A DNA stretch of 64,000 bases from Mycolicibacterium vulneris (GCF_002104765.1 NZ_NCXM01000027.1:32386-96385); one strand, 5' to 3'; positions 49,310 through 58,642 are shown, counted from the first letter of the stretch. Notes: generated from the sequence alone by a model not told the origin. Numbers and translations are program-made.

Positions 49310-50028
49310 CCCAGTCGACGAGTCCGTATCACACCGGCGCCTTCAGCGAGTTGCGCCGAGCGGTCACCAATGTTGCTGTGCCCCAACATGAGTCGCCCGG
49401 CGTGGTGCGGCGCCGGCGGATCCTGGTGGCCATCACGGTGATCCTCGGCGCCGGGGTGCTCGGGTTTTCGTTGCGGCGCCATCCGGGGGATGAGAGCTTC
49501 TACTGGCTGACTCTCGCGCTCGCGGCGGTGTGGACCGCAGGAGCGCTGATCTCCGGCCCGCTGCACCTGGGCGGCATCTGTTGGCGGGGTCGCAACCAGC
49601 GGCCGGTCATCACCGGGACGACGATCGGCCTCCTGCTCGGCGGGGTTTTCGTGATAGGCGGCCTGATCGTCCGGCAGATCACGCCCGTGGCGGAGTTGAT
49701 AACCCGGGTGCTGCTCTACGCCCACCACGGGTGGTATCCGGTGATCGTGGCGATCACGCTGATCAACGGCGTCGCCGAGGAAGTGTTCTTTCGCGGCGCA
49801 CTCTACACAGCCCTGGGTCGCTATCACCCAGTCGTGATTTCGACCGTCCTCTATACATGCGCGACGCTGGCCAGCGGCAACCCGATGCTCGGCTTCGCCG
49901 CGATCATCCTGGGGACGGTCTGCGCGTTCGAGCGCCGTGCCACCGGCGGCGTCCTGGCGCCGGTGCTCACCCACTTGGTGTGGGGACTGATCATGGTTCT
50001 CGCGCTGCCCCCGATGTTTGGCGTCTGA
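49306..50028 (+). CDS. CPBP-family intramembrane glutamic protease
   Basis: 240-residue membrane protein with six or more helices. The CPBP/Rce1 motifs are visible: GVAEEVFFRGALYTALG (EExxxR) near residue 160 and the histidine of APVLTHLVWGLIMVLAL near residue 227. Start overlaps the previous stop (ATGA), so both are coexpressed. Members cleave prenylated or other membrane proteins, or act in bacteriocin immunity-like roles; target unknown. It ends two bases before the convergent paralogue gene. Confidence 0.88.
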   Translation: MTQSTSPYHTGAFSELRRAVTNVAVPQHESPGVVRRRRILVAITVILGAGVLGFSLRRHPGDESFYWLTLALAAVWTAGALISGPLHLGGICWRGRNQRPVITGTTIGLLLGGVFVIGGLIVRQITPVAELITRVLLYAHHGWYPVIVAITLINGVAEEVFFRGALYTALGRYHPVVISTVLYTCATLASGNPMLGFAAIILGTVCAFERRATGGVLAPVLTHLVWGLIMVLALPPMFGV

Positions 50029-50030
50029 GC

Positions 50031-51374
50031 TCACTCGTGCGCCGACGCGACGACGTCGCGGGCCAAAGCGCGCATCCTGGCGGAGTGGACTGGCCGAACG
50101 AAGAACCAGTACACCCGCCCCGGTAAGCCCTTCGGCAGAAAGGTAGACCGCTGGGTGTAGCGGGTGCCGCGACCGTTTTGGGCAGTGACCGCGATTTCGA
50201 GCCACTCGCGTCCCGGCGCTCGCTTTGTAGAACTCAGCCGCAACAGGGATCCCGCCGCGCGCTCCTCGACCTTCCAGCCGGTTGCCCGCGAGTTCACGAC
50301 GTCCTCCGCTGCCTTCCAGACGCTCCCAGGCGCGGCGGTGGTTGTGGCGGTACGCACATCGGCATAGACGATCTCGCCGGACCAGTCCGGGTCCGTGGGC
50401 AGCGCTTCGGCCGGTTCGGTCCGCAAGGACGACCATGTCGGTTCGGGGACGCCACGAGCGGCGCGGGCAAGTGCGAGTTCGACGGCCCGCCGGTAGCCGG
50501 TCGGGCCGCCTGGCGGTGGCGCGACGATGCCGTCGATGTCGTGGTTGCGCATCACCGCGTCGCACTCCAGCGATTCGACCAGCGGTCGCGCGAGGCCGGG
50601 CGGGATAGGGGTCACCGTCCCCACCCAGAGGCTGGCGATCGTCGGGGTCAGAAACGGCAGCACGATGAGGTAGCGGTTGCCCAGGCCCGCCACGTCGGCA
50701 TAAACCCGCATCATGTCGCCGTACTCCAGCACGTCGGGCCCGCCGATGTCCCAGGTGCGCGACGTCGGGACCTGGGCCGTCGCCGCCGCGGCCAGGTAGT
50801 AGAGCACGTCGCGCACCGCGATCGGCTGGATCTTGTTGTGCACCCATTTCGGGGTGGTCATCACCGGCAACCGGTCGGTGAGGTGCCTGATCATTTCGAA
50901 CGACGCCGACCCCGAGCCGACGACTACCCCGGCCTGCAACACCGCCGTCTCGACGCCAGAGTCGATCAGCGCGTCCCCGACGGCCTTACGTGACGCCAGA
51001 TGCGTTGAGAGATCACGATTTTCGGGATGCAACCCACTGAGGTACACGATTCGCCGCACCCCGGCACGCCGGGCCGCCGCCACGACGTTGCGGGCGGCGC
51101 GGGTTTCCTCGGCGGCGAAATCCTTCGAGGTGCCCATCGAGTGGACCAGGTAATAGACGACGTCGATGCCGTCGAACGCGGCGATCAGCGAATCGACGTC
51201 ACCGAGGTCACCGCGCGCCACCTCCGCCTGGTGCCGCCACGGCACCCGCGCGAGCTTGTCGGGGTTGCGCGCCAACGCCCGAACGCGATGGCCCTCGTCG
51301 AGCAGCCGGGGCACCAGGCGCCCGCCGATGTAGCCGGTCGCTCCGGTTATCAGGCACCGAACCTGTTCGGGCAT
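50031..51374 (-). CDS. Epimerase-like protein with C-terminal DUF2867 domain
   Basis: 447-residue two-domain protein. Residues 1-300: extended SDR domain with VRCLITGATGYIGGRLVPRL, VVYYLVHSMGTSKDFAAEET and RRIVYLSGLHPENRDLS. Residues about 310-447: DUF2867/SRPBCC-like domain (SVWKAAEDVVNSRATGWKVE, YTQRSTFLPKGLPGRVYWFF). GGAGG precedes the ATG at 51374. The SDR part matches the neighbour at 48161, pointing to a local duplication with loss or gain of the second domain. Substrate unknown. Confidence 0.85.
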   Translation of the reverse strand: MPEQVRCLITGATGYIGGRLVPRLLDEGHRVRALARNPDKLARVPWRHQAEVARGDLGDVDSLIAAFDGIDVVYYLVHSMGTSKDFAAEETRAARNVVAAARRAGVRRIVYLSGLHPENRDLSTHLASRKAVGDALIDSGVETAVLQAGVVVGSGSASFEMIRHLTDRLPVMTTPKWVHNKIQPIAVRDVLYYLAAAATAQVPTSRTWDIGGPDVLEYGDMMRVYADVAGLGNRYLIVLPFLTPTIASLWVGTVTPIPPGLARPLVESLECDAVMRNHDIDGIVAPPPGGPTGYRRAVELALARAARGVPEPTWSSLRTEPAEALPTDPDWSGEIVYADVRTATTTAAPGSVWKAAEDVVNSRATGWKVEERAAGSLLRLSSTKRAPGREWLEIAVTAQNGRGTRYTQRSTFLPKGLPGRVYWFFVRPVHSARMRALARDVVASAHE

Positions 51375-51464
51375 CGATCCTCCGTCGTTCGTCAATTGGT
51401 GTGACGAGGAGGATTACCGCATCACAGCGGGATTAAGCGTTGCGGCCGATCACCGCAACAACTT

Positions 51465-52277
51465 TCAGCGGTCGGTGAAGTTGGCGGCGCGCCGCTGCTG
51501 GAAGGCCGTTGCGCCCTCCACGAAGTCGGGCGATTTCAGCAGCACCGACTGACCGTCGAACTCACGCTGCAGAGCCGGGTCCAACTCGGTCAGGGTGGCC
51601 GCGTTGATCGCCAGCTTGGTCTTGGCGAAGGCCACCGCCGGGCCGCCCAGCAATCGTGCGATCACCTTGTCCACCTCGGCGTCGAAATCGCCGGCCGGAT
51701 AGACCGCGGTGACCAGGCCCCACGACAACGCCTCGGCGGCGGTCAGCCGTTCCGGAAGCAACGCCATCTGCATGGCCCGGATCCGGCCGACCGCGGCCGC
51801 CACCAACGCCGATGCGCCGCCGTCGGGCATCAACCCGATCTTGGTGAAGGCGAGCATGAAAAACGCGCTCTCCGAAGCCAATACGACGTCACAGGCCAGG
51901 GCGATGGAGACGCCGACGCCGGCCGCGGGGCCCTGAACGACGGCGACCACCGGGTGCGGCAGCGTGGCGATCGCGCGCACCAGCCGGTTGATCTCGAGGA
52001 TGATCTCGTCGGGCGGGACGCCGCCGCCGTCGGAGACGTCGTCGGCGCTGATGCCCGCACCGGAGCTGAAGCCGCGTCCCGCGCCGCCGAGCCGCACCAC
52101 CTTGACCTCGGGGTCGGTGGCCGCGTACTCCATCGCGTCCGCGATGCCGGTGATCACCGGGATGGTCAGCGAATTCAGGCTGTCGGGCCGGTTGATGGTC
52201 ACCGACAACACGCCGTCGGACAGCGTGACGTCCAGGCCTGCGACTGGGGTGAGGGTGGCGAGCGCGGATGAAGGCAT
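51465..52277 (-). CDS. echA10: Enoyl-CoA hydratase, EchA10-like
   Basis: 270-residue crotonase: VTINRPDSLNSLTIPVITGI, GRGFSSGAGISADD, VVAVVQGPAAGVGVSIALAC for the oxyanion hole and MPDGGASALVAAAVGRIRAM for the active-site helix, in which the classical catalytic glutamates are not both present. It probably acts as an isomerase or as another crotonase activity. Divergent from mcr, as Rv1142c is from Rv1143. No signal peptide, start ATG. Confidence 0.87.
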   Translation of the reverse strand: MPSSALATLTPVAGLDVTLSDGVLSVTINRPDSLNSLTIPVITGIADAMEYAATDPEVKVVRLGGAGRGFSSGAGISADDVSDGGGVPPDEIILEINRLVRAIATLPHPVVAVVQGPAAGVGVSIALACDVVLASESAFFMLAFTKIGLMPDGGASALVAAAVGRIRAMQMALLPERLTAAEALSWGLVTAVYPAGDFDAEVDKVIARLLGGPAVAFAKTKLAINAATLTELDPALQREFDGQSVLLKSPDFVEGATAFQQRRAANFTDR

Positions 52278-52397
52278 GGGGTCACCATAAGTGACCGGGA
52301 TGCGCGGCCTTCCGGCACGGCTGCGAAGATGTCGAACGGCCGGTTGTTTGGTTGCGAACGGTCAACGGCGTCAGGGCAGACGAAAGGTCGGTGGATC

Positions 52398-53489
52398 GTG
52401 GCTGGACCGTTGAAGGGACTTCGTGTTGTCGAGCTGGCCGGCATCGGCCCCGGCCCGCACGCGGCGATGATCCTGGGGGATCTGGGAGCCGACGTGGTAC
52501 GCATCGATCGCCCGGCTAAAGCCCCTGGGGGCTCCGGGGGCGTCGCCAAGGACGCCATGATGCGCAACCGGCGGGTGGTGACCGCCGACCTGAAGTCCGA
52601 CGAAGGCCGCGGCCTCGTCCTCAAGCTGATCGCGAAGGCCGACGTGCTGATCGAGGGCTACCGTCCCGGTGTCACCGAGCGGCTCGGACTGGGCCCCGAG
52701 GACTGCGCCAAGGTCAACGACCGGCTGGTCTACGCCCGGATGACCGGCTGGGGCCAGACCGGCCCGCGCAGCCAGCAGGCGGGTCACGACATCAACTACA
52801 TCTCGCTGAACGGCATCCTGCACTCAATCGGCCGGGCGAACGAGCGGCCGGTCCCGCCGCTGAACCTGGTCGGGGACTTCGGCGGCGGCTCGATGTTCCT
52901 GCTGCTCGGCATCCTGTCGGCACTGTGGGAGCGGCAGACCTCCGGCAAGGGGCAGGTCGTCGACGCCGCGATGGTAGATGGTTCCAGCGTGCTGATGCAG
53001 ATGATGTGGCAGATGCGTTCGTCGGGCATGTGGACCGACGCCCGCGGCACCAACCTGCTCGACGGCGGCGCTCCCTACTACGACACCTATGAATGCGCCG
53101 ACGGTCGCTACGTGGCGGTCGGCGCCATCGAGCCGCAGTTCTACGCCGCCATGCTGACCGGGCTCGGTCTCGATGGCGCCGACCTGCCCGGGCAGAACGA
53201 CGTCAGTCGCTGGCCCGAACTGCGGGCGGTGCTGACCGAGAAGTTCGGCAGCCAGGACCGCGACCACTGGGCCAAGGTGTTCGCCGACTCCGATGCCTGC
53301 GTGACGCCGATCCTGGCGTTCGGCGAGGTGCAGACCGAGCCGCACATCACCGAGCGGAACACCTTCTACGAGGTCGACGGCGGCCTGCAGCCGCTGCCGG
53401 CGCCGCGGTTCTCCCGCACCGCGCCGGAGACACCGCGTCGCGCGGCGCCGGTGGCCGACGCCGAAGCAGTACTCAAGGACTGGGTATAG
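52398..53489 (+). CDS. mcr: Alpha-methylacyl-CoA racemase
   Basis: Class III CoA-transferase fold enzyme of 363 residues that interconverts (2R)- and (2S)-methylacyl-CoA, needed to oxidise methyl-branched acyl chains such as the sterol side chain. The GTG start gives the opening AGPLKGLRVVELAGIGPGPH. The catalytic histidine lies in SQQAGHDINYISLNG near residue 126 and the aspartate in LNLVGDFGGGSMFLLLG near residue 156, matching the known M. tuberculosis enzyme positions. The frame is open upstream but the family length fixes this start. Rv1143 orthologue; followed by an SDR as in Rv1144. Confidence 0.94.
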   Translation: MAGPLKGLRVVELAGIGPGPHAAMILGDLGADVVRIDRPAKAPGGSGGVAKDAMMRNRRVVTADLKSDEGRGLVLKLIAKADVLIEGYRPGVTERLGLGPEDCAKVNDRLVYARMTGWGQTGPRSQQAGHDINYISLNGILHSIGRANERPVPPLNLVGDFGGGSMFLLLGILSALWERQTSGKGQVVDAAMVDGSSVLMQMMWQMRSSGMWTDARGTNLLDGGAPYYDTYECADGRYVAVGAIEPQFYAAMLTGLGLDGADLPGQNDVSRWPELRAVLTEKFGSQDRDHWAKVFADSDACVTPILAFGEVQTEPHITERNTFYEVDGGLQPLPAPRFSRTAPETPRRAAPVADAEAVLKDWV

Positions 53490-53537
53490 TCCCAACCAAC
53501 CAGTTGGCTGGACTCGAGCGAATTAGGAAGGACTCGG

Positions 53538-54299
53538 ATGGAGATCAAAGACGCCGTTGCCGTCGTCACCGGGGGAGCGTCAGGCCTGGGCCTGGCCACC
53601 ACCAAGCGACTGCTGGACCGCGGTGCCCAGGTGGTGGTCATCGACCTGCGCGGCGAAGAAGCGGTCCGCGAACTGGGCGATCGCGCCCGCTTCGTCGAGG
53701 CCGACGTCACCGATGAGGCCGGCGTCGGCAAGGCGCTGGATGCCGCAGAGTCGATGGGCACGCTGCGCATCAACGTCAACTGCGCCGGCATCGGCAACGC
53801 CATCAAGACGCTGTCCAAGGACGGCCCCTTCCCGCTGGACGGCTTCAAGAAGGTGATCGGGGTCAACCTGATCGGCACCTTCAACGTGCTGCGGCTGGCC
53901 GCCGAGCGCATCGCCAAGACTGAACCGGTTGGGCCGAAAGGAGAGGAGCGCGGCGTCATCATCAACACCGCCTCGGTCGCCGCGTTCGAGGGCCAGATCG
54001 GCCAGGCCGCCTACTCGGCGTCCAAGGGCGGCGTCGTCGGCATGACCCTGCCGATCGCGCGCGACCTGTCGCGCGAGCTCATCCGCGTGGTGACCATCGC
54101 GCCGGGCCTGTTCAAGACGCCGCTGCTGGGTTCGCTGCCCGAGGAGGCGCAGGCCTCGCTGGGCAAGCAGGTGCCGCACCCGGCCCGGCTGGGTGACCCC
54201 GACGAGTATGGCGCCCTGGCCGTCCACATCGTCGAGAACCCGATGCTCAACGGCGAGGTCATCCGCCTGGATGGCGCCATCCGCATGGCGCCTCGCTGA
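53538..54299 (+). CDS. Short-chain dehydrogenase (17-beta-HSD10-like)
   Basis: 253-residue SDR. VAVVTGGASGLGLATTKRLL, VNCAGIGNAIKT, serine in IINTASVAAFEG and YxxxK in AAYSASKGGVVGMTL near residue 162 are complete. It resembles 3-hydroxyacyl-CoA dehydrogenase type II. AGGAAGGA precedes the ATG 48 bases after mcr, so both belong to one operon for branched acyl-CoA oxidation (Rv1143-Rv1144 arrangement). A strong hairpin terminator follows. Confidence 0.92.
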   Translation: MEIKDAVAVVTGGASGLGLATTKRLLDRGAQVVVIDLRGEEAVRELGDRARFVEADVTDEAGVGKALDAAESMGTLRINVNCAGIGNAIKTLSKDGPFPLDGFKKVIGVNLIGTFNVLRLAAERIAKTEPVGPKGEERGVIINTASVAAFEGQIGQAAYSASKGGVVGMTLPIARDLSRELIRVVTIAPGLFKTPLLGSLPEEAQASLGKQVPHPARLGDPDEYGALAVHIVENPMLNGEVIRLDGAIRMAPR

Positions 54300-54320
54300 G
54301 CCGCACCGCCGTCGGACAAA

Positions 54321-54354
54321 ACGAAAGCCCCCCGCATCCGCGGGGGGCTTTCGT
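54321..54354. terminator. Perfect 15-bp stem terminator
   Basis: Arms ACGAAAGCCCCCCGC and GCGGGGGGCTTTCGT around the tetraloop ATCC, 21 bases after the SDR stop. Fully complementary, with A- and T-rich outer ends on both strands, so it can stop transcription from either side. Confidence 0.92.
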
Positions 54355-54442
54355 GAAAACCAGGACCGATGGTTACTTGCGGAACCACCGACTGACGTTG
54401 GGTTCGGCCATTAACAGCCGTGCGAGCATGCTCATCTCTGCC

Positions 54443-54565
54443 TCAGCTCGCCGCTTGCAGTTCTTCGAACTGCTCGGAGGTCTCGCCTTCTACCAGCACG
54501 TCGCCGTGGTAGAGGGCTTCGAAGTCAACTTTGATGACGTCGGCACTTGTGTCGTCGATCCACAT
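54443..54565 (-). CDS. Candidate 40-residue acidic small protein
   Basis: ATG-started frame reading WIDDTSADVIKVDFEALYHG, then DVLVEGETSEQFEELQAAS and stop. It is acidic, looks like one helix-strand unit, and is followed by a terminator on its strand. No good ribosome binding site is visible and no family is recognised. The remainder of the 54355-54875 interval, an AT-rich stretch with a TTTAA-like region, probably carries promoters for this frame and for mmpL13, but no further gene. Confidence 0.45.
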   Translation of the reverse strand: MWIDDTSADVIKVDFEALYHGDVLVEGETSEQFEELQAAS

Positions 54566-54875
54566 GACACTGAGCGTATGGGCCACCATTAAGGAATCTT
54601 TGAGTCACGATTCGGAAAATCTTGGCAATTTACCGGCAAGTAGGTTGACCGGCGCAGGCGCGGCGATTTAGGCCGTGAGCTGCTTAATTACGACACATTT
54701 TTCTGGCTGGACTCTTACCGTCGGCGCGGTTTAAAACTCGTCGTTGAACGCTCCAGGCACCATTTGCGTGCTTAGAGAGAACACTGTTGGACGCGTGGAA
54801 ACTAGCGTTTGCTAGGTTGTCGCGGGATGAGCCAGCGGCCAGCGCAATGGGGCACCGGCAGCGGAAGGGCACCAC

Positions 54876-57221
54876 ATGCTGCAAAGAATCGCCCGAGTCG
54901 CCATCAGGGCGCCCCGCCGCATCATCGCGACCGGTGTGCTGGTTTTCATCGCCGCCGCCGTCTTCGGTGTCCCCGTCGCCAAGAGCCTGTCGCCGGGCGG
55001 CTTCCAAGACCCGGACTCCGAGTCGGCGCACGCCATCAGCGTGTTGAGCGACAAGTTCGGGCAGAGCGGCCAGCAGGTGCTCATCCTGGTGACCGCCCCC
55101 GGCGGCACCAACAGTGAACAGGCCCGCAAGGTGGGCACCGGCCTTGTCGATCAGCTGCAGAATTCCCCGCTGGTCTACAACGTTTCCTCGCCGTGGACTC
55201 GACCTGTTCCCGCCCCCCCGGGGCAGCCCGACGACCTGGTGAGCCGCGACGGCAAGTCCGGGCTCGTGGTGGTCAACCTCAAGGGCGGCGAGAACTACGC
55301 CCAGGCCAACGCGCAGACATTGGCGGACCAGTTCATCCACGACCGCGACGGCGTGACCGTCCGCGCCGGCGGCTCGGCGATGCAGTACGCGCAGATCAAC
55401 ACGCAGAACCAGGCCGACCTGCTGGTCATGGAGCTGATCGCGCTGCCCCTGAGCTTCCTGGTGCTGATCTGGGTTTTCGGCGGCCTGCTGGCCGCGGCGC
55501 TGCCGATGGCGCTCGGCGCGTTGGCCGTCGTCGGGTCGATGACGGTGTTGCGCCTCATCACCTTCACCACCGAAGTCTCGATCTTCGCCCTCAACCTGAG
55601 CACCGCCCTGGGCCTGGCCCTGGCCATCGACTACACCCTGCTGATCGTCAGCCGCTACCGCGACGAGTTGGCCGAGGGCCACGACCGCGAGGAAGCGCTC
55701 ATCCGGACCATGGCCACCTCCGGGCGAACGGTGCTGTTCTCTGCGGTGACCGTGGCGTTGTCGATGTCGGCGACGGTGGCCTTCCCGATGTACTTCCTCA
55801 AGTCGTTCGCCTACGCCGGCGTCGCGACCGTCGCCTTCGTCGCGACCGCCTCCATCGTGATCACCCCGGCCGCGATCGTGCTGCTGGGCCCCCGGCTGGA
55901 CTCGCTGAACGTGCGCCGGCTGGGGCGTCGCATGCTGGGCCGCCCCGAGCCGGTGCACAAATCCGCCGAGCAGCTGTTCTGGTATCGGTCCACCAAGTTC
56001 GTGATGCGCCGCTGGGCGCCGATCGGCCTGACCGTCGTTGCGCTGCTGTTGCTGCTCGGGTATCCGTTCCTGCGCGTCACCTGGGGCTTCCCCGACGACC
56101 GGGTGCTGCCGCGGTCGGCGTCGGCGCATCAGGTGGGCGACCAGCTGCGCAACGATTTCGCGCACGACTTGGCGACGTCGGTGCCCGTCGTCATCCCCGA
56201 CGCGACCGGCCTGCGCCCGGCGGACCTCGACCACTACGCCGCCGATCTGTCGCGGGTTGCCGACGTGTCAGCGGTGGCAGCCCCCGGCGGCACCTTCACG
56301 GCCGGCAACCGAGTGGGGCCGCCGGCCGGGGCCACCGGATTGCGCGACGGCAGCGCCTTCCTGACCGTCAGCAGCACGGCGCCGCTGTTTTCCACGGCGA
56401 ATGACACCCAGCTCAATCGGCTGCACGAGGTGCCCGGACCCGCGGGCCGCTCCGTCCAGATGGGCGGGGTCGCGCAGGTCAACCGCGACAGCGTCGACGC
56501 CGTGACCGACCGGCTTCCGCTGGTTCTCGGGTTGATGGCGGCGATCACCTTCGTGTTGCTGTTCCTGCTCACCGGCAGCGTGCTGTTGCCGGCCAAGGCG
56601 CTGGCCTGCAACTTCCTGTCGCTGACGGCGGCGTTCGGCGCGCTGGTGTGGATCTTCCAGGACGGACACCTGGGTGCGCTCGGGACGACGCCCAGCGGAA
56701 CGCTGGTGGCCAACATGCCGGTGCTGCTGTTCTGCATCGCCTTCGGGCTGTCCATGGACTATGAGGTCTTCCTGCTGTCCCGGATCCGCGAGTACTGGCT
56801 GGCGTCCGGTGCCGCGCGGCCGGCGAGGCCGACCGCGAAGCAGGCCCACGCCGCCAACGACGAGAGCGTGGCGCTCGGTGTCGCCCGCACCGGACGGGTG
56901 ATCACGGCGGCCGCGTTGGTGATGTCGATGTCGTTCGCCGCACTGATCGCCGCTCACGTCTCGTTCATGCGGATGTTCGGCCTCGGCCTGACGCTCGCCG
57001 TGTTGGCCGACGCCACGCTGGTGCGGATGGTGGTCGTGCCGGCCTTCATGCACGTGATGGGTCGATGGAATTGGTGGGCGCCCAAACCCCTGGCGTGGCT
57101 GCATGACCGGTTCGGCATCAGTGAGGGCGACCCCGAAGAAACCCTCGAATACCTCGAGCCGGCCGCGGAACCCGTCGAGCTGCCCAGGCCGGTCGGCGAA
57201 CCGGTACCCAATTCCGTTTAA
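54876..57221 (+). CDS. mmpL13: MmpL13-type RND lipid transporter, unsplit
   Basis: 781-residue RND-family transporter with about 12 membrane helices in two repeats. Each repeat has its MMPL domain: first SFLVLIWVFGGLLAAALPMA, TALGLALAIDYTLLIVSRYR and RTVLFSAVTVALSMSATVAF; second VLFCIAFGLSMDYEVFLLSR and RVITAAALVMSMSFAALIAA. The SxDY motifs of the proton relay (AIDYTLL and SMDYEVF) are both present. In M. tuberculosis I recall this gene divided into mmpL13a and mmpL13b (Rv1145/Rv1146); here it is one frame with no break. Substrate unknown; no partner mmpS gene is adjacent. Confidence 0.93.
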   Translation: MLQRIARVAIRAPRRIIATGVLVFIAAAVFGVPVAKSLSPGGFQDPDSESAHAISVLSDKFGQSGQQVLILVTAPGGTNSEQARKVGTGLVDQLQNSPLVYNVSSPWTRPVPAPPGQPDDLVSRDGKSGLVVVNLKGGENYAQANAQTLADQFIHDRDGVTVRAGGSAMQYAQINTQNQADLLVMELIALPLSFLVLIWVFGGLLAAALPMALGALAVVGSMTVLRLITFTTEVSIFALNLSTALGLALAIDYTLLIVSRYRDELAEGHDREEALIRTMATSGRTVLFSAVTVALSMSATVAFPMYFLKSFAYAGVATVAFVATASIVITPAAIVLLGPRLDSLNVRRLGRRMLGRPEPVHKSAEQLFWYRSTKFVMRRWAPIGLTVVALLLLLGYPFLRVTWGFPDDRVLPRSASAHQVGDQLRNDFAHDLATSVPVVIPDATGLRPADLDHYAADLSRVADVSAVAAPGGTFTAGNRVGPPAGATGLRDGSAFLTVSSTAPLFSTANDTQLNRLHEVPGPAGRSVQMGGVAQVNRDSVDAVTDRLPLVLGLMAAITFVLLFLLTGSVLLPAKALACNFLSLTAAFGALVWIFQDGHLGALGTTPSGTLVANMPVLLFCIAFGLSMDYEVFLLSRIREYWLASGAARPARPTAKQAHAANDESVALGVARTGRVITAAALVMSMSFAALIAAHVSFMRMFGLGLTLAVLADATLVRMVVVPAFMHVMGRWNWWAPKPLAWLHDRFGISEGDPEETLEYLEPAAEPVELPRPVGEPVPNSV

Positions 57222-57287
57222 CACCGACCGGTTCGTCGTTGCGGACCCTACTGTGAGGCTCATCCGAGTCGGAAGGTTCACATACAT

Positions 57288-57917
57288 ATGACAACGGTGG
57301 TCGACAACCCGTTCTTCGCGCGCGTCTGGCCAGTCGTCGCCACCCATGAAGCCGGAGCGATCCGGGCCCTGCGCCGGGAGAATCTGGCCGGCCTGTCCGG
57401 CCGGGTGCTGGAAATCGGCGCGGGAATCGGCACCAACTTTCCCCACTACCCGGACTCGGTCGACGAGGTGGTGGCGGTGGAACCCGAACCGCGGCTGGCG
57501 GCCCAGGCCCGGGCCGCGGCGGAAGCGGTACCCACGCGCGTCGTGGTGACCGGCGAGACGGCCGAATCGTTCAGCGGCGGCGAGCCGTTCGACGCGGTGG
57601 TGTGCTCGCTGGTGCTGTGCTCGGTGCGCGACCCCGGCGGCGTGTTACGGCGCCTGTATTCGCTGCTGCGACCGGGCGGGGAGCTGCGCTATCTCGAGCA
57701 CATCGCCAGTGCCGGTGCGCGGGGCCGCTTCCAGCGTTTCGCCGATGCGACGCTGTGGCCGCGGCTGTTCGGCAATTGCCATACGCACCGTGACACCGAG
57801 CGCTCGATCATCGAGGCGGGGTTCGAGATCGACACCTCGCGGCGCGAATTCACGCTGCCGGTCTGGGCGCCGATGCCCGTCTCCGAGCTGCTGCTCGGCC
57901 GCGCGCGCCGGCCCTGA
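57288..57917 (+). CDS. Class I SAM-dependent methyltransferase
   Basis: 209-residue methyltransferase of the methyltransf_11 group (Rv1147-like). Motif I GRVLEIGAGIGTNFPHYPD near residue 40, acidic end of strand 2 in VVAVEPEPRLAAQARAAA, motif IV FDAVVCSLVLCSVRDPGGV and ELRYLEHIASAGARG. GGAAGG precedes the ATG. It follows mmpL13 by 66 bases and may be cotranscribed, which would make a lipid substrate attractive, but this is inference. Confidence 0.87.
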   Translation: MTTVVDNPFFARVWPVVATHEAGAIRALRRENLAGLSGRVLEIGAGIGTNFPHYPDSVDEVVAVEPEPRLAAQARAAAEAVPTRVVVTGETAESFSGGEPFDAVVCSLVLCSVRDPGGVLRRLYSLLRPGGELRYLEHIASAGARGRFQRFADATLWPRLFGNCHTHRDTERSIIEAGFEIDTSRREFTLPVWAPMPVSELLLGRARRP

Positions 57918-57928
57918 CGGCCGGCCCG

Positions 57929-58642
57929 TCAGGTCAGCAGCGCCGGTAGCCGTTGCAGCAAACCGGGCAGAGCCTCGCTGGCGGTCGCACGCATGCTGAT
58001 CGTCACGCTGCCCGACAGCGGCGTGACCTCGGGATTGATTTCGATGACCGCGGTGCCCCGGGACAGCGCCAGCTCGGCCAGCCCCGCCGCCGGATAGACG
58101 ATCGCCGAGGTCCCCACCACCACCATGACGTCGGCGGCCTCGGTCGCCTCGACGGCACGCTGCCACGGCTCGTCGGGCAGTTGCTCACCGAACCACACGA
58201 TGTCGGGCCGGATCAGCCCGCCGCAGTGACATACCGGAGGCTCCACCTCCAGCGCCGGTTCGGGCATGGCGGGCAGCGCACCGGAATAGCGCGTACCGCA
58301 ACGCGCACAACGGAATTCGAACAGGCTGCCGTGCAGATGGTGCACCGACCGGCTGCCCGCGCGCTCGTGCAGGTCGTCGACGTTCTGGGTGATGACGCTG
58401 ACCCGGGCGTCGTCTTGCCAGGCGGCGATGGCATGGTGACCCGCATTCGGTTGGACGTCGGCGACCAGATAGTGGCGCCAGAGATACCAGCCCCAGACCC
58501 GCTGCGGGTTGTCGCGCCATCCCTGGGTGCTGGACAGCTCGTAAGGGTCGAAGCGGGCCCACAATCCGTTCTTGTCGTCGCGGAAGGTCGGCACACCGCT
58601 TTCGGCGGAGATTCCCGCGCCGCTGAGCACCGCTACTCGCAT
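57929..58642 (-). CDS. cobB: NAD-dependent sirtuin deacylase (class III, YxxR type)
   Basis: 237-residue sirtuin. NAD motif AVLSGAGISAESGVPTFRDD opens it; catalytic region TQNVDDLHERAGSRSVHHLHG gives QNxD and the catalytic histidine; zinc cysteines appear in RCARCGTRYS and VCHCGGLIRP; GTSAIVYPAAGLAEL and EINPEVTP close the NAD site. The helix GWYLWRHYL carries the YxxR motif that marks desuccinylase/demalonylase (SIRT5-like) sirtuins. Rv1151c counterpart. Divergent from the GntR gene. Confidence 0.93.
   Translation of the reverse strand: MRVAVLSGAGISAESGVPTFRDDKNGLWARFDPYELSSTQGWRDNPQRVWGWYLWRHYLVADVQPNAGHHAIAAWQDDARVSVITQNVDDLHERAGSRSVHHLHGSLFEFRCARCGTRYSGALPAMPEPALEVEPPVCHCGGLIRPDIVWFGEQLPDEPWQRAVEATEAADVMVVVGTSAIVYPAAGLAELALSRGTAVIEINPEVTPLSGSVTISMRATASEALPGLLQRLPALLT

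Noticed and set aside
48808..50847. 679-codon open frame antisense to the epimerase/CPBP genes
   Set aside because: Arg/His/Gln/Gly-rich, no domain features, and the opposite strand encodes clear proteins with motifs; typical high-GC shadow frame.
54684..56234. 516-codon antisense frame over mmpL13
   Set aside because: Composition almost entirely Arg, His, Gln and Gly; shadow of the transporter gene.
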